From Didymodactylos carnosus (lineage: Eukaryota; Rotifera; Eurotatoria; Philodinida; Philodinidae): DNA of 21,358 bases. The position numbers were made by a program, and so were the translations under genes. Below are positions 1 to 9,679 of this stretch, one piece after another. The notes under the pieces were generated by a model, which was given only the letters and a program-made list of their open reading frames with translations, made no database searches and was not told the origin of the DNA. Position 1 is the stretch's first letter. Each line of letters begins with the position of its first letter. Location: contig CAJNOQ010003114.1 of NCBI GenBank assembly GCA_905250885.1, forward strand, positions 1 through 21,358, given 5' to 3'.

Positions 1-1017
1 ACTTTGATGTTTTCTTCTTTCTATGCATACTATAGAGACACAGATATAAAGCAAAAAATGGAGAAAAGAACAAATTTTATCGTTTTACCCAAAAGAAAGA
101 TTCTCTTCGCTATGAAATTAGTGTTTATTCTAGCAACTTCAGAGATTAAAACGTTAACAAATTTGACGGTACCCTTCCTCAGCTTTTCTGGTAGTTTGTA
201 GTACACAACTCGTACTCTATACTATGCTATTTTTTAGAAAAAGCTATCTTTTAGTTTTTGGCATATAGAGATCTCAATATTATAGAATAAAGTTAGTAAA
301 ATGTATGGAATTCGCTTTAATTTTATAAATTACACAAATTTGGAATGGCAAACATAACTTTCTTTTTCGAAATATCATAGTCAGAGAAGCCCTATTTTCC
401 TCTGAGAATTATTTATAGCTAAATAGATGATAATGTATACACATGATATAAAATATACAAATCGTACGTTACGAAAGAAACTGGTTTCTGAAAAATTTAT
501 TGATGTTCCGAGTTATATGTCTCTAAAGTTTCACTAGAATTAAATTGAAACAGATCCATTTTATCACCTTTGATCTACGCTGTTGACAGCTCTAGGCCTT
601 AAAAACTGAAAGAAACTTGTTTCTGAAAAATATGACAAATATATTACACTTTGTGTACTTTAAATTAGTGTAAGAAGTGAAAAGGACAACATCAAGTCAA
701 GTATAATACAGAAATGAATATATACATACATCGTCATTCTATTATACGATAGTTCCATATTCTTTTTCTCAGGCATATTGAATAATACTGTTCTCCATTT
801 TGTTTCCAATCAAATGAAAATATTCACCGGTGAATAAATTCACCGATGCGAGTTTTGACGGCTTCCCTTATGAGACACACATTTTTAAACTAGTTTCTGC
901 AAAAAAAGCAGCTTTATTGAGCAACTTGGGAAAAAGCAAAGTAGTTTGTGAGCGGAAAGGTCTTTTGCTGAGCGCGCATATCTTGTCGCTGAATAACTTC
1001 TCTCTATTGACTTGCAG
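1..1017. other. Non-coding flank / probable upstream intron of the Sel1-TPR gene
   Basis: No reading frame here resembles a known protein. The sequence is AT-rich. A near-identical 24-bp direct repeat (GAAAGAAACTKGTTTCTGAA plus AAAT) lies at 473-496 and 608-631. The stretch ends in a pyrimidine-rich run and the acceptor CTTGCAG (1011-1017). The frame is open from an ATG at 830 through the acceptor, but residues before 1018 (e.g. SLLTCR) do not continue the Sel1 pattern. I therefore read 830-1017 as intron, with the preceding exon missing or outside the window. An in-frame start at 830 cannot be excluded. Confidence 0.5.
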
Positions 1018-2295
1018 GTACTATACCAAAGCAGCTGCTAAGGGTAATGCTGAAGGTATATACAATCTAGCTCGAATGGCTGATCGTGGCCAGGGTGGTA
1101 TTAAAAAAGATCATCAGATGGCTCTGGAATTGTTTCAAAAAGCAGCATCAAAGCCACCTTATCATCCAAAGATACCTACTCTAAGAATGCCCGGTGTAGC
1201 TGAAGCTGAACATGCACTCGGCTTGCGATACGAAGAAGGTGTTGTTGTGAAGAAGAATCTGAAGACGGCTGCCTACTGGTACGAACGTGGAATGAATCAC
1301 GGACTTCCTTCTTCAGCAAATAATTTAGCGATAATGTATGAAAATGGATTAGGCGTAGAGAAGAACACTGAAAAATCAGAGCAGCTATTTGAATTCGCAG
1401 CTACTAAAGGTGATCCAAATGCAATGCTGTCGTTAGCTCTCTGTTTACTTGAACGAAACCAATTTCAAATAGCACGAGAGTGGCATAGAAGAGCATGTGA
1501 TGCAGGTCATATATCAGCTCAACTGAATCAAGAACAATTTCACGCAGCTGCCAGCCAGAAAGAATCTTCAACTTCTCAGATGCATCCTGTCAGCGAAATA
1601 AAACAACATGCTTCTTCTGCCGTTCCAAAATCTAACGTCAGCGATCGTAAGTATGAATGTTCGGAACCGCAATATCATTATGATACATTGAAAGAGCATG
1701 CGTTAAGGGGTTCACGTACAGCTCAACGCTTATGTAAGGCTTTGGAACATTTTCACACGGCATTGAAAATGCTAATGAGTTCAGATGCGGAAACAAATGA
1801 ACGTCAATTCATACATGAAATGGCTGAATGCATTCGTCTAGAACCATCTGCTGTAGAACTACTTGGTCTCGAAATTGATGAAAAAATTGAAGAAGTCATT
1901 AATCGTTCATTGAAACGAAAACCGAATGACGAAGAAACACAAATGTGTTATGTTTCTTTCTTTGGTTATGATACGAATAGAATAATTGAATATTTGAAAC
2001 AGTGCATAAAACAAAATCCCAAATGTGTTTATTTTTATATCAGCCTTGCTGCTGCAGATTCTTCATTAGACCGATTTGAAAAAGCTTTAGAAAGTTGCAA
2101 TGTTGGTCTGTCGATTGATCCGACTAATTGTGAATTAATGTGTATGAAAGCTGATTTCTTACGTCTGTTGGAAAATGATGCTGCCACGAGAGATGCAATT
2201 GAAGTATACAAAGCATTTCTAGTTCTGGCACCAAATGATCATCCAAAAGTACCGAAAGCGTACTATGGAATTGTAACTTGTTATTTAACATTTCA
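1018..2295 (+). CDS. Sel1-repeat / TPR protein, large internal exon
   Basis: This open exon of about 426 codons begins after the acceptor CTTGCAG and ends at the donor CA|GTAAGT (phase 2). Its first half has about four Sel1-like repeats: YYTKAAAKGNAEGIYNLA, then AEAEHALGLRYEEGVVVKKN, then SSANNLAIMYENGLGVEKN, then NAMLSLALCLLERNQ with a following REWHRRACDAGH. A polar linker (roughly codons 180-220) follows. Next is a helical region with two TPR-like units (FEKALESCNVGLSIDPTN and DAIEVYKAFLVLAPND). Sel1 and TPR repeats are alpha-solenoid scaffolds for protein-protein contacts, and no catalytic domain is seen. It uses TGG for Trp and has no internal stop, so this exon is intact. The downstream exon is broken, so the gene as a whole is probably not functional. 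Exact family not recognised. Confidence 0.8.
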
Positions 2296-2381
2296 GTAAG
2301 TTGTGCGAAAGTAAATCTTACAAAGATTTGAGTTAGTCGACTAGATTAGTTTTAATCACACTTTAACCTCGATGAGAAACA

Positions 2382-3570
2382 GAGATACACATTTTCTGAT
2401 GTAGGTTTTGACGCTGATTTCAAAGGCGAAACCGCAGCTTTCTGTCTTTGTCCAGAAAAAAGTTATAGTCAGAATACTCTCTCTCAGCAGAAAAATGCAT
2501 TTTTCGTTATTTTCCAGCAGAAATGGCCTCTGTCGCAAAGCTTCTTTCTGACCCTTATTCGTGTCATAGAACCTTCCTTTTAGTCCCAAATGCGAGATCT
2601 GACTTGATTTTTCAGAAAGCGAAGTGAAAATCCGTGTACACACTCAGGATCGAGAGACAGTTTTTCGTGAGGATTTGGGTTTTCCGGAAAACCTAGAGTA
2701 TTTCGAAAAGCTTTCTGATCATGTCAATGAATAGAGTATTCATTTCTAAGCAAAGTGAGGCATTAAAGATGTTTCTGTGAAAATCCAGAGAAAAATACTA
2801 TGGACGATGAATCTCTCCTAAACGTTAGAACTGTTGTTTCGTTTTTACTCGTCGAAAAATTGCTCTAATTCCTTATAGTAACGTCGTAGAAACATCTTTA
2901 ACGTCTCATTTTGTTCAGAACTGTATGCTCTATCCACTGACATGATCAGAAAGCTTTTCGAAATACTCTAGGGTTTCCGGAAAACCCAAATCCTCACGGA
3001 AAACTGTCTCTCGATCCTGAGTATGTACACGGGTTTTCACCTCGCTTTCTGAGTAATCAAGTCAGATCTCGCATTTGGGACTAAAACGAAGGTTCTATGA
3101 CCAGACATGTGCGCCCATAAAAAATTTCGGCGGCGGCGAGGTTATTAAAATTGTCTCCGCCTTCGGCGACGGCTAAAAATTGGTTATCGGCGGCGAATTT
3201 CACAATTTAAGTAAAACAACGTTCTCGTTCATTTCTGGCACGTTCTTCGCGTACCAACTGTATCTGTACGTTGCCGTATACAAAAAGATAGAAACGCGCT
3301 GCAGAAGTCGCGCCGCAGAAGTCGCAACAATTTTTCTCTGCCTTCAGCGGCGGCGAATCGACGAACCGGCGCGCATCTCTGTCTATGACACGAATAAGGA
3401 TCAGAAAGAAGCTTTGCGACAGAGGCCATTTCTGCTGGAAAATAACGAAAAATGCATTTTTCTGCTGAGAGAGAGTATTCTGACTATAACTTTTTTCTGG
3501 ACAAAGATAGAAAGCTGCGGTTTCGTCTTTGAAATCAGCGTCAAAACCTACATCCGAAAATGTGTATCTC
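2382..3570. mobile_element. Long foldback (inverted-repeat) element in the intron
   Basis: The left arm (about 2382-2776) and the right arm (about 2890-3570, not counting a 288-bp nested insertion plus target duplication) are inverted copies about 400 bp long with scattered mismatches. For example, GAGATACACATTTTC at 2382 pairs with GAAAATGTGTATCTC ending at 3570, and AAAGATGTTTCT near 2764 pairs with AGAAACATCTTT near 2890. The unpaired centre is about 110 bp. No clear target-site duplication is visible. The reading frames in the arms encode mirror-image peptides and are not genes. Long arms around a short loop fit a foldback or Mutator-like non-autonomous DNA element, but the superfamily is not proven. 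Confidence 0.8.
3102..3381. mobile_element. 280-bp hAT-type MITE nested in the right foldback arm
   Basis: It is flanked on both sides by TCTATGAC (3094-3101 and 3382-3389), a perfect 8-bp target duplication. The opposite foldback arm preserves the uninterrupted pre-insertion sequence, with a single TCTATGAC-equivalent at about 2567-2574. The termini are inverted repeats, CAGACATGTGCGCC at the left and its near-complement at the right (reading CAGAGATGCGCGCC from the end). The interior is unusually GC-rich for the window, with GGCGGCG-type subterminal repeats, and is non-coding. The 8-bp duplication and CAG ends fit the hAT superfamily. It is younger than the foldback element. Confidence 0.85.
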
Positions 3571-4092
3571 GTTACTGGTGATGAAACGGTAGGTATCAAA
3601 TGGGTTTACGCAATAGATTTCAAAAATGATGAGACTGCTTTTGAAATTTTCGCGTGCGTAATTCAAATAAACCGAATTTTGTGCATTTCAAAACGGAAAT
3701 AAACCTGTTGAACTTTTTTGCAGGTTTTCTATTAATATTTGTTTGCTTTATAGATTAAAAAGTGCTTTTAGCGACTTTCGGCCGTTGAGTTCTATTGTTC
3801 ATGCCCAGAAACTTTGAAAATGCAAGGTCATTCTCATGAAACTCCAGAAGTTTCCTCCTTTTATCAATAAGTATGAATTCTTGAAAAGGAGATCACTGAC
3901 TTTTTATCTTTGCAAATTTCTTTCGTTTAGCTTTCTGATAAACACTAAAGTTTTCGAATCTTTTTTCGATATCAAATCCGCATTTAAACAAAAATGATGT
4001 ATTACGATCGGACATCAAATTTTGCATTTTATCTTCTAACGGTACATATATAAAGTCTAGGCGAGAACCATTCTGTCTGTCTTTCCTTTAAG

Positions 4093-4395
4093 GTCTCACT
4101 TATCCGAACAATCTGCACAATTAACTATGGCTCTAGCTCAAGCACAAAAATTATATGAAAAAGGTTTGGAAGCGGAAAAACTGCAATTACCCTGCTATAT
4201 GCCGTATCACTCAGCTTTTAAAGAAGCTCTCCAAGAATTATTTGACGAAGATTCAGAAGTCAACAGCGACAGTAATGAGACATTAGTATCTCCAGCCCCA
4301 GAGATGGTATCGTCATCTCCTCGTCAAAACTAGAATCCTCTGACCAATCCTCGTCGAATTGATTTAGTCAAAGAACATCGACGATATATTGCAAT
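4093..4395 (+). pseudogene. Second exon of the Sel1-TPR gene, with nonsense codon and hAT insertion
   Basis: The exon begins with G completing the Gln codon from the previous exon, then SHLSEQSAQLTMALAQAQ, KLYEKGLEAEKLQLPCYMPY and an acidic Ser-rich stretch. A TAG at 4331-4333 interrupts the frame (SPRQN, stop, NPLTNPRR). The same frame then runs on through IDLVKEHRRYIA to the hAT insertion. Beyond the transposon, at 7204, it continues as MFEKMTGPDSLLVTKK until a TAA at 7256-7258 just after a run of nine A residues. A short-protein alternative ending at 4333 is possible. However, the gene-like residues after the TAG and the intact frame across the transposon favour a formerly longer coding region that is now a pseudogene. 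Confidence 0.7.
4388..4395. repeat. Target-site duplication of the first hAT, left copy
   Basis: ATTGCAAT occurs immediately outside both ends of the transposon (right copy at 7196-7203). It is 8 bp long, fits the hAT target preference nTnnnnAn, and is itself a perfect palindrome. Confidence 0.9.
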
Positions 4396-7195
4396 TAGGG
4401 TTTCTGAAATACCGCGTTTTTAAAAAAACCGCGGTTCTGCGGTTTTAAGAGCATTGAAACCGCGGTATTGCGGTTTTTTAAAAATTTCAATACATTTTTT
4501 AATATATTTCATTGAATTCATGTATAATTTATGTGTTCAACAAATCAATAAGATTTATAATACTTATTTCATTTTTTAAAAGAAGACATCGGTTGGTTTT
4601 TACTTCACGAGAATATTAATAAGCAGCTTTTTATTTATTTAATTCAAAAATATACATAATATTCAATTCTTCATCTTGTTATAATAAAACTTGAGGAAAA
4701 CTAAGGCACTCAACGACTTATCGGATAAACGCGAGCGGATTTTAGTACAGAAATTAGTGCAAATTGAGAATACTCGTTCAATATCAGTTGAAGTAGGTTT
4801 GATGCAAAGGAGTGCATCAAAGAGTTTTTGCAAATTTTCAGTGCGCTTGCCGGTATTTTTAAATAAAAGAAATTCCTGCTTAAGCCATTTGAATTCGTCT
4901 GTTGTGGTTGCAAATGATGATGATAATTCTCTTTGCAAAAATAAGTTTAATTCATCCTGTAGTGGTATATTGTCTTGACTTTCTTGTTGTTCAGGTTGGT
5001 CAACTTCTTCACTACCATTTTTAGAGCCGAAAAGACGTTGTGACAATTTTCCAGCTAAGTTTATAATATTCTTTGAAGGAACATTTGATGGATCGTTAAG
5101 ACATTTCAATAAACTCATGACATCACTATTCATTCTTTCCTCAATTCGTTTTTTTAAACATTCATGCAATTCTAAACTTATAGTACTTTTAAGATTTTCC
5201 AATTTTCCAAATATGAACTCGAGAATAAAGTCAGCAGTTAATAAATTTGAATTTTCCTTACTGAGATTTTCGACCGCCAGTTTAATCGGTGCCATTGCTT
5301 CTTGAAGTTCTTCAACTACTTTGAAGTCTAGTTTATTAATCAAATCTAGAGCATTCAGTTCGGTAAAGGTTTCAAAAAGACACAATTTTGTTTTAAGTAA
5401 TGATCCAAGCATGATCGGTATCAAATTCCAGCGGTGCTGAACATCTAAATGTAGCTCCACATCATGTCGAAATTGCGTATTAACTTTTGATTGAAATATT
5501 TGGTTACGAACCGTTGAATTTTTAATATATTTTATGACATCTCTCGCAGCTTTTAAGACAGTATAATAATTAATCTCGTCACTGATTTCTTCACGAGCTA
5601 TTTCTAAGTCACAACCATCATCGAATTCATCATCATCTTTTTCATCATCACATCCTACATCTATTGTCAGGTTCTCAGAAGTATTGACTTTTTCATACGA
5701 AACATCACACACTGCGAGATGGATTCCGTGATTTAAGCAAAATTGACCAATTATGTTCAACATTCCCATAAATTTCTTATTTACTGCTGCACCATCTTGA
5801 GTTGATCCAACCAAATCTTGCTCCGTATTAATTCCAAATGTTGATAAGTGATTTCTAACCATTTCAATCATTGTTTCAGCAGGAAATGAGCCGATTATGC
5901 GAATCAACCTGTCTTAACTGTTTTCTTCTCATCGCTGTCATGAATATTAACACCAAAATATCGTCTTCCACGTACAGTTGTATACTCGTCAATGGTCATA
6001 CTAAATTTACCACTCTTTTAAGTTTTCTTTTGAATTTCACTCGCCATTTTATTTTTCTTGTCTTCATAATCTTCGTGAATTAAACGCATAACATCACTCT
6101 CATTGGCTGGTAATTTGAATCCGTCTCTCTGAACCGAATCACGTATATGCTTATTTCTCGTTATTGCTCGAATAGTGATTCCATCTGTTGCTAAATCGAT
6201 AACAATTTCTTTGAGATGTTTACGCTCTAAATAATCTAACATTGTTTTTGGCTTCTTTACTACTTCAACTGTTTCATCCTTCTATTCAGTTACCAAATCG
6301 ACATCGATTCCATGCTTTTGTTTGAGATGATTTCGCAAGCCAGTTGTTGAACGTCCTGACAACTTTATTACTTGTCCACACTTGTTGCAAACACCGTCAG
6401 ATTCTTTAGTAATTGGATTTTTACGTTTTAAAGCATATTTCCATACAGATGACATTGCGTAATTTACCTTAAATCAAAACTATTATCTCAAATGTCATTT
6501 TTAACAGCACAATATACTTACATTAATATGTTTTCCAATTAAAATATTTTTTCAGTAAATCTAATTATTTATTTTTATATTGTTTATACTGAATTCCACA
6601 AAAAAAATCTAAATGTCGTGAACCATTATCTTAATTCAAATTTGAATTAAGGAAAACGGTTATAAAACTGAATTTTCTGAGGTTATTCCTATCGGAATCG
6701 TTTTGCATCAACTGGTTAGTAGCCAAAGAAGAATGTAACTGTTATACATATCATTTATTGCAACAAAATTTGTACAAAATGTGTACAAGTGAGCGCAAGA
6801 GAGAGATAAGAATAGGGAGGAAAAATACCCATAGAAGAGAATGAACAGAAAGACAAAATATACATTGTAAGAAAGCAGACGAGCGAACACACATGACAGA
6901 AGAACAGAAAGGGAAAATACCCATAGAGTGAAGAGAACATGTATATCGCAAGATTATTATGCTTGATATGAGATTAGGTTAACTACTTCCTAACAATTTG
7001 TTAATACTTTTCTCTCGCGTGATTTTTATTGTTCTTATACCTATTAATAATGTAAAAATAGGTAAAAAATTATTTCTTAGATAAATTTTATAAAAACCGC
7101 AAATACCGCGGTTTTCCTTTTGCGGTTTGCGGTTTTTGATTTTCGTCAAAATACCGCGGTTTTGCGGTTGCGGTAAACCGCGATCAGAAACTCTA
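4396..7195 (-). mobile_element. 2.8-kb hAT transposon with BED-finger transposase
   Basis: The termini are TAGGGTTTCTGA (4396-4407) and the complement of TAGAGTTTCTGA (7184-7195), bounded by perfect 8-bp duplications of ATTGCAAT. Both subterminal zones (about 4410-4482 and 7095-7182) are crowded with AAACCGC/CCGCGG motifs in both orientations, probably transposase binding sites. The interior holds a single transposase gene on the minus strand (6455-4663), now inactivated. Between the transposase start and the right end lie a 22-bp perfect palindrome (6630-6651) and a direct repeat around GGAAAAATACCCATAGA (about 6818 and 6911). The sharp ends and duplication suggest a fairly recent insertion into a coding exon. 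Confidence 0.93.
4663..6455 (-). pseudogene. hAT transposase, inactivated (two stops, one frameshift)
   Basis: The reconstructed length is about 597 codons, usual for hAT. It starts at ATG 6455 (MSSVWKYALKRKNPITKESD). A BED zinc finger follows within the first 60 residues (CNKCGQ, then HLKQKH). An in-frame TAG lies at 6284-6282 and a TAA at 6020-6018. Around 5907-5912 one base is missing, shifting the frame between VKTG and LIRIIG. The RNase-H-like core is recognisable from TIDEYTTVRGRRYFGVNIHD (first catalytic Asp region), STQDGAAVNKKF (second Asp) and CLNHGIHLAVCDV (the C-x2-H signature). The C-terminal dimerisation motif is present as STDIERVFSICTNFCTKIRS followed by RLSDKSLSALVFLKFYY. The frame from 5907 to the end is intact. 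This copy cannot make a full transposase; it could only move by supply from elsewhere. Confidence 0.92.
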
Positions 7196-7203
7196 ATTGC
7201 AAT
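7196..7203. repeat. Target-site duplication of the first hAT, right copy
   Basis: This second copy of ATTGCAAT directly follows the terminal CTCTA of the transposon. Host coding sequence resumes at 7204. Confidence 0.9.
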
Positions 7204-7258
7204 GTTCGAAAAGATGACAGGACCAGACTCTTTGCTTGTGACAAAAAAAAACTCCTAA
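7204..7258 (+). pseudogene. Continuation of the Sel1-TPR second exon beyond the hAT
   Basis: Joined to 4395 without the transposon and one duplication copy, this reads in frame as (M)FEKMTGPDSLLVTKK, then NS and a TAA. The stop follows a nine-A homopolymer at 7243-7251. One base fewer would instead read TPKKQEVPREHRLYHVF, so a slippage frameshift is plausible. No convincing splice donor is seen nearby. Confidence 0.55.
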
Positions 7259-8160
7259 GAAGCAAGAAGTACCAAGAGAACATCGATTGTACCATGTGTT
7301 TTGACAGTTTTTTTGCAATTTTCGTACATTTCTCGGCGTTTTGACAGTTTCCCGACGCTTTTTCTTACAGCGTTGTCGAAAAACGCAAAAAGCCCGAACT
7401 GTCAGTTTTATAACAAAAGAAGGACTTTAGCAGCAAGCTTTTTTAAGACTAACGTCAGACGCAAAGAATCAAAGTTACCGAATGTTTTTCTTGTTTGTCG
7501 TCCTTTTTGGTCGTTCATATGGACACATGTTAGCGACACATTAGACGCCTGCAAGCGAATTCGTCATATTTTCACACATTACCTATTAATGTATCAGGTC
7601 TTTATGCATATTTACCAAACTCTGTAGAAGATCATGTGAACTTGCTTTAAGTTTCAAAACGAGGTTTTTTTACCAAAAAATATTACGTAAAAACAATCAA
7701 TCTGAACTACTTTCATAGGAAGAAAAAAAGAATGATCTACTATGCTAACAAATTTCTTTTGTTTCTTATCTTTTCGATGTATCAGATTTCTTTCACCCAA
7801 AAGTCTGTGGACGACCGCTTTTTTTACTTTTTAATCAGTCAATGTTCATCCAATGAAGAAAGAGAAAATTCTGACTACGAAATAAACGTTTAATTTTCTC
7901 TCATTTTATAAAAAAGTTACCATAGCCTTTTATCGCTTGTTTGTTCGCTGTCTACAGCATAAGCCATGTGTTCTGTGTTAGTTCTACTTCCTATCGATTT
8001 GATTCGAAACAAAGTTGTTGCAAGTAGTTCACATTTATAAAACTAGAGAAGAGCACGGATAAATGTCAGTTGTTGTGTTATTGTTAATTTCTGCAGACTC
8101 ATCAAATTTCTCCGTAGCTCTTAAGTTGTAATCAAAATATCTTTGTGTACGGAAACAACG
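7259..8160. other. No gene recognised; AT-rich non-coding
   Basis: Reading frames here (e.g. 7301-7627, plus) have low-complexity, unrelated-looking translations and no family resemblance. The only small structure seen is GTTTTGACAGTTT repeated near 7280 and 7339. If the exon at 18721 belongs to the Sel1-TPR gene, this stretch would be part of a very large intron. Confidence 0.5.
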
Positions 8161-8168
8161 AAAGAAAT

Positions 8169-8408
8169 AAAAAAACCTTCCCGTGTCTTAACATTTTGTA
8201 TCCATATTCTACATTCCTCGTATAATTGCGCCATCAGCAGATGTCCGCACACCATAGCATGTCTTTTCCCGTCTTTCCATTCGCCATCGTATTTTCCACC
8301 ACTCTGGTAATAGTATATACTGCGGCCATTACGTTTACCATGTCTTAATTTACCTTCATATCTATCGCTCGATCGAAAATAAGACACACCGTATCGCGTA
8401 CATTCACA
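8169..8408 (-). pseudogene. MORN-repeat protein fragment, decayed
   Basis: Read on the minus strand from 8408, the frame gives YGVSYFRSSDRYEGKLRHGK, then RNGRSIYYYQSGGKYDGEWK, then DGKRH. These are about two and a half MORN repeats (consensus YEGxxxxGxxxGxGxxxxxxG). After the His codon (about 8259) one G appears lost: the next frame resumes the pattern as YGVRTSADGAI, which the current frame does not read. A TAG at 8211-8209 stands where the repeat usually has Trp (GM-stop-NMD). MORN repeats commonly mediate membrane or lipid association and scaffolding. Flanking exons were not found, so this is an isolated, broken exon or retained fragment lying antisense to the putative long intron of the neighbouring gene. 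Confidence 0.8.
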
Positions 8409-8660
8409 TCACTAGAAGAAATGGTAGTTACCAGCAAAAAATTCAGCATTTTTTGTGCAAAAATAGCTTGAAAAGACTCTTTTGTCTCTTATTATATTTC
8501 TAACATATCTTATCTCAGACAAAAATGGAAGCATTATTAACATAAAAACAGTAATGGCAGCTTGAAAGACATAAGTGAATATCATTACTTTGATGTTCTA
8601 AGCCGATATTTCCAAATACGAAATAAAATTTTAAATCTAGGATTCTGTTTTGAAACTTCA

Positions 8661-9023
8661 TGTCTGTGCATTACCTAATGTTTTGTCAATAGTTCGCTAA
8701 CTTTTCAAGGTATCAATATTTTCTCTTTACGAAAAGACAGCCCTGACTTTCAGCTACAAAACTTTCTCTCGCGCAATTCATTAACATGGAGTAGTCCGTA
8801 AAATTTATCACTTCTTTCGCATGTGCCTGGAAAAGAGGACCTTTTTTGTCTGTGCGTTACCGATCAATATTTTACTCATAAAATCCAAACAATTAGACGG
8901 TTGAGGCTCAAACTTTTAATCATTATAGAATTTGTTCACTTACATATTTGTTAAAAATCACAGGCCTTTTCCTCTTACCATTCTCCAGATACATCCGTTC
9001 GAAGTTTAAAAAATGTCTGTGCG
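8661..9023. repeat. Dispersed motif TGTCTGTGCG, three spaced copies
   Basis: TGTCTGTGCATTACC (8661), TGTCTGTGCGTTACC (8847) and TGTCTGTGCGTTTTT (9014) are spaced 186 and 167 bp apart. The region 8409-9253 has no recognisable gene. A similarly spaced series with the related motif GTCACAGCGTCACG lies at 19790-20160, so both may be diverged copies of one repeat family. Confidence 0.4.
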
Positions 9024-9253
9024 TTTTTCAGGAGATTTACATTTTCTTTTATAATATCTTCGTCAATACCGGTACCCGTTGATTCATGAACCTATTTACG
9101 ATTTACTGACAGATTATCACAAACTGCTTTTATATGGAACTTCTAGTGTATGTGTGTGAAACGATAGATAGGCGCAAACAAGGAAATGTTTAGAAGCAAA
9201 CAAAACAACATTAAATTAGGAAAAATAATTGAATTTATATATGCCTAAATTTA

Positions 9254-9679
9254 TACCGTAAACTAATGTTAAAGAAAAATATTAAACGATTAATATTAAA
9301 AAGCAATTAAATATTTTTCCACCTTAGTTAAATATTAGTTCGTCCAATCGTTTTCTTTATTTAAATATTTTTCCTTTATTTTAATATAACTAAATATTTT
9401 TCTATCTTATGCGAAAAACTTTAATATTTTTCTATCTCGTTTATCTCATTCTAAATGAAGGAGCTGATGTCGCAATTTGAACCTCCCAAGAAGGTACGAA
9501 TATGCGAAACCTGACTTATGTACCTTATCTAAATATTTTCCTATCTGAATAAAACAATTTAATATTTTTCAAATCCTAGGCGAAAAACTTTAATATTTGT
9601 CTATCTTAGAACAAGAAAAATATGTAACTGAATTTTAATATTAGTCGTTTAATATTTTTCTTTTTAACTTTTTTCGGTA
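9254..9679. mobile_element. 426-bp AT-rich MITE flanked by TA
   Basis: The first and last approximately 48 bp are inverted repeats: TACCGTAAACTAATG then AAAGAAAAATATTAAACGA at the left, and the mirror of TACCGAAAAAAGTT then the same AAAGAAAAATATTAAACGA at the right. TA sits directly outside both ends (9252-9253 and 9680-9681), as expected for a Tc1/mariner-type target duplication. The interior repeats a degenerate TTAATATTTTTCTATCTTA unit several times and has no coding capacity. Confidence 0.75.

Larger units (their letters stand above)
2296..4092 (+). other. Intron of the Sel1-TPR gene, swollen by transposable elements
   Basis: The donor is GTAAGTTG at 2296 and the acceptor TCTTTCCTTTAAG ends at 4092. 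Splicing joins CA from the first exon to G from the second, making a Gln codon and keeping frame (YLTFQ-SHLSEQSAQL). Most of the intron is a foldback element (about 2382-3570) with a nested MITE. The remainder (3571-4092) shows no gene. The polypyrimidine tract before 4092 is good. Confidence 0.75.

Noticed and set aside
2356-3599. Open frames on both strands (2356-2643 minus, 3180-3581 plus, 3207-3599 minus) sharing peptide sequence
   Set aside because: They are translations of the two arms of the foldback element and the nested MITE; the shared peptide follows from the inverted repeat, not from a gene family.
6708-6951. Overlapping minus-strand hydrophobic frames upstream of the hAT transposase
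   Set aside because: They come from a purine-rich direct repeat (AGAGAGA, AAATACCCATAGA) inside the transposon; three overlapping frames of similar length and no family resemblance.
7301-7627. 108-codon plus-strand frame
   Set aside because: No recognisable motif, no splice context, and composition like the surrounding non-coding DNA.
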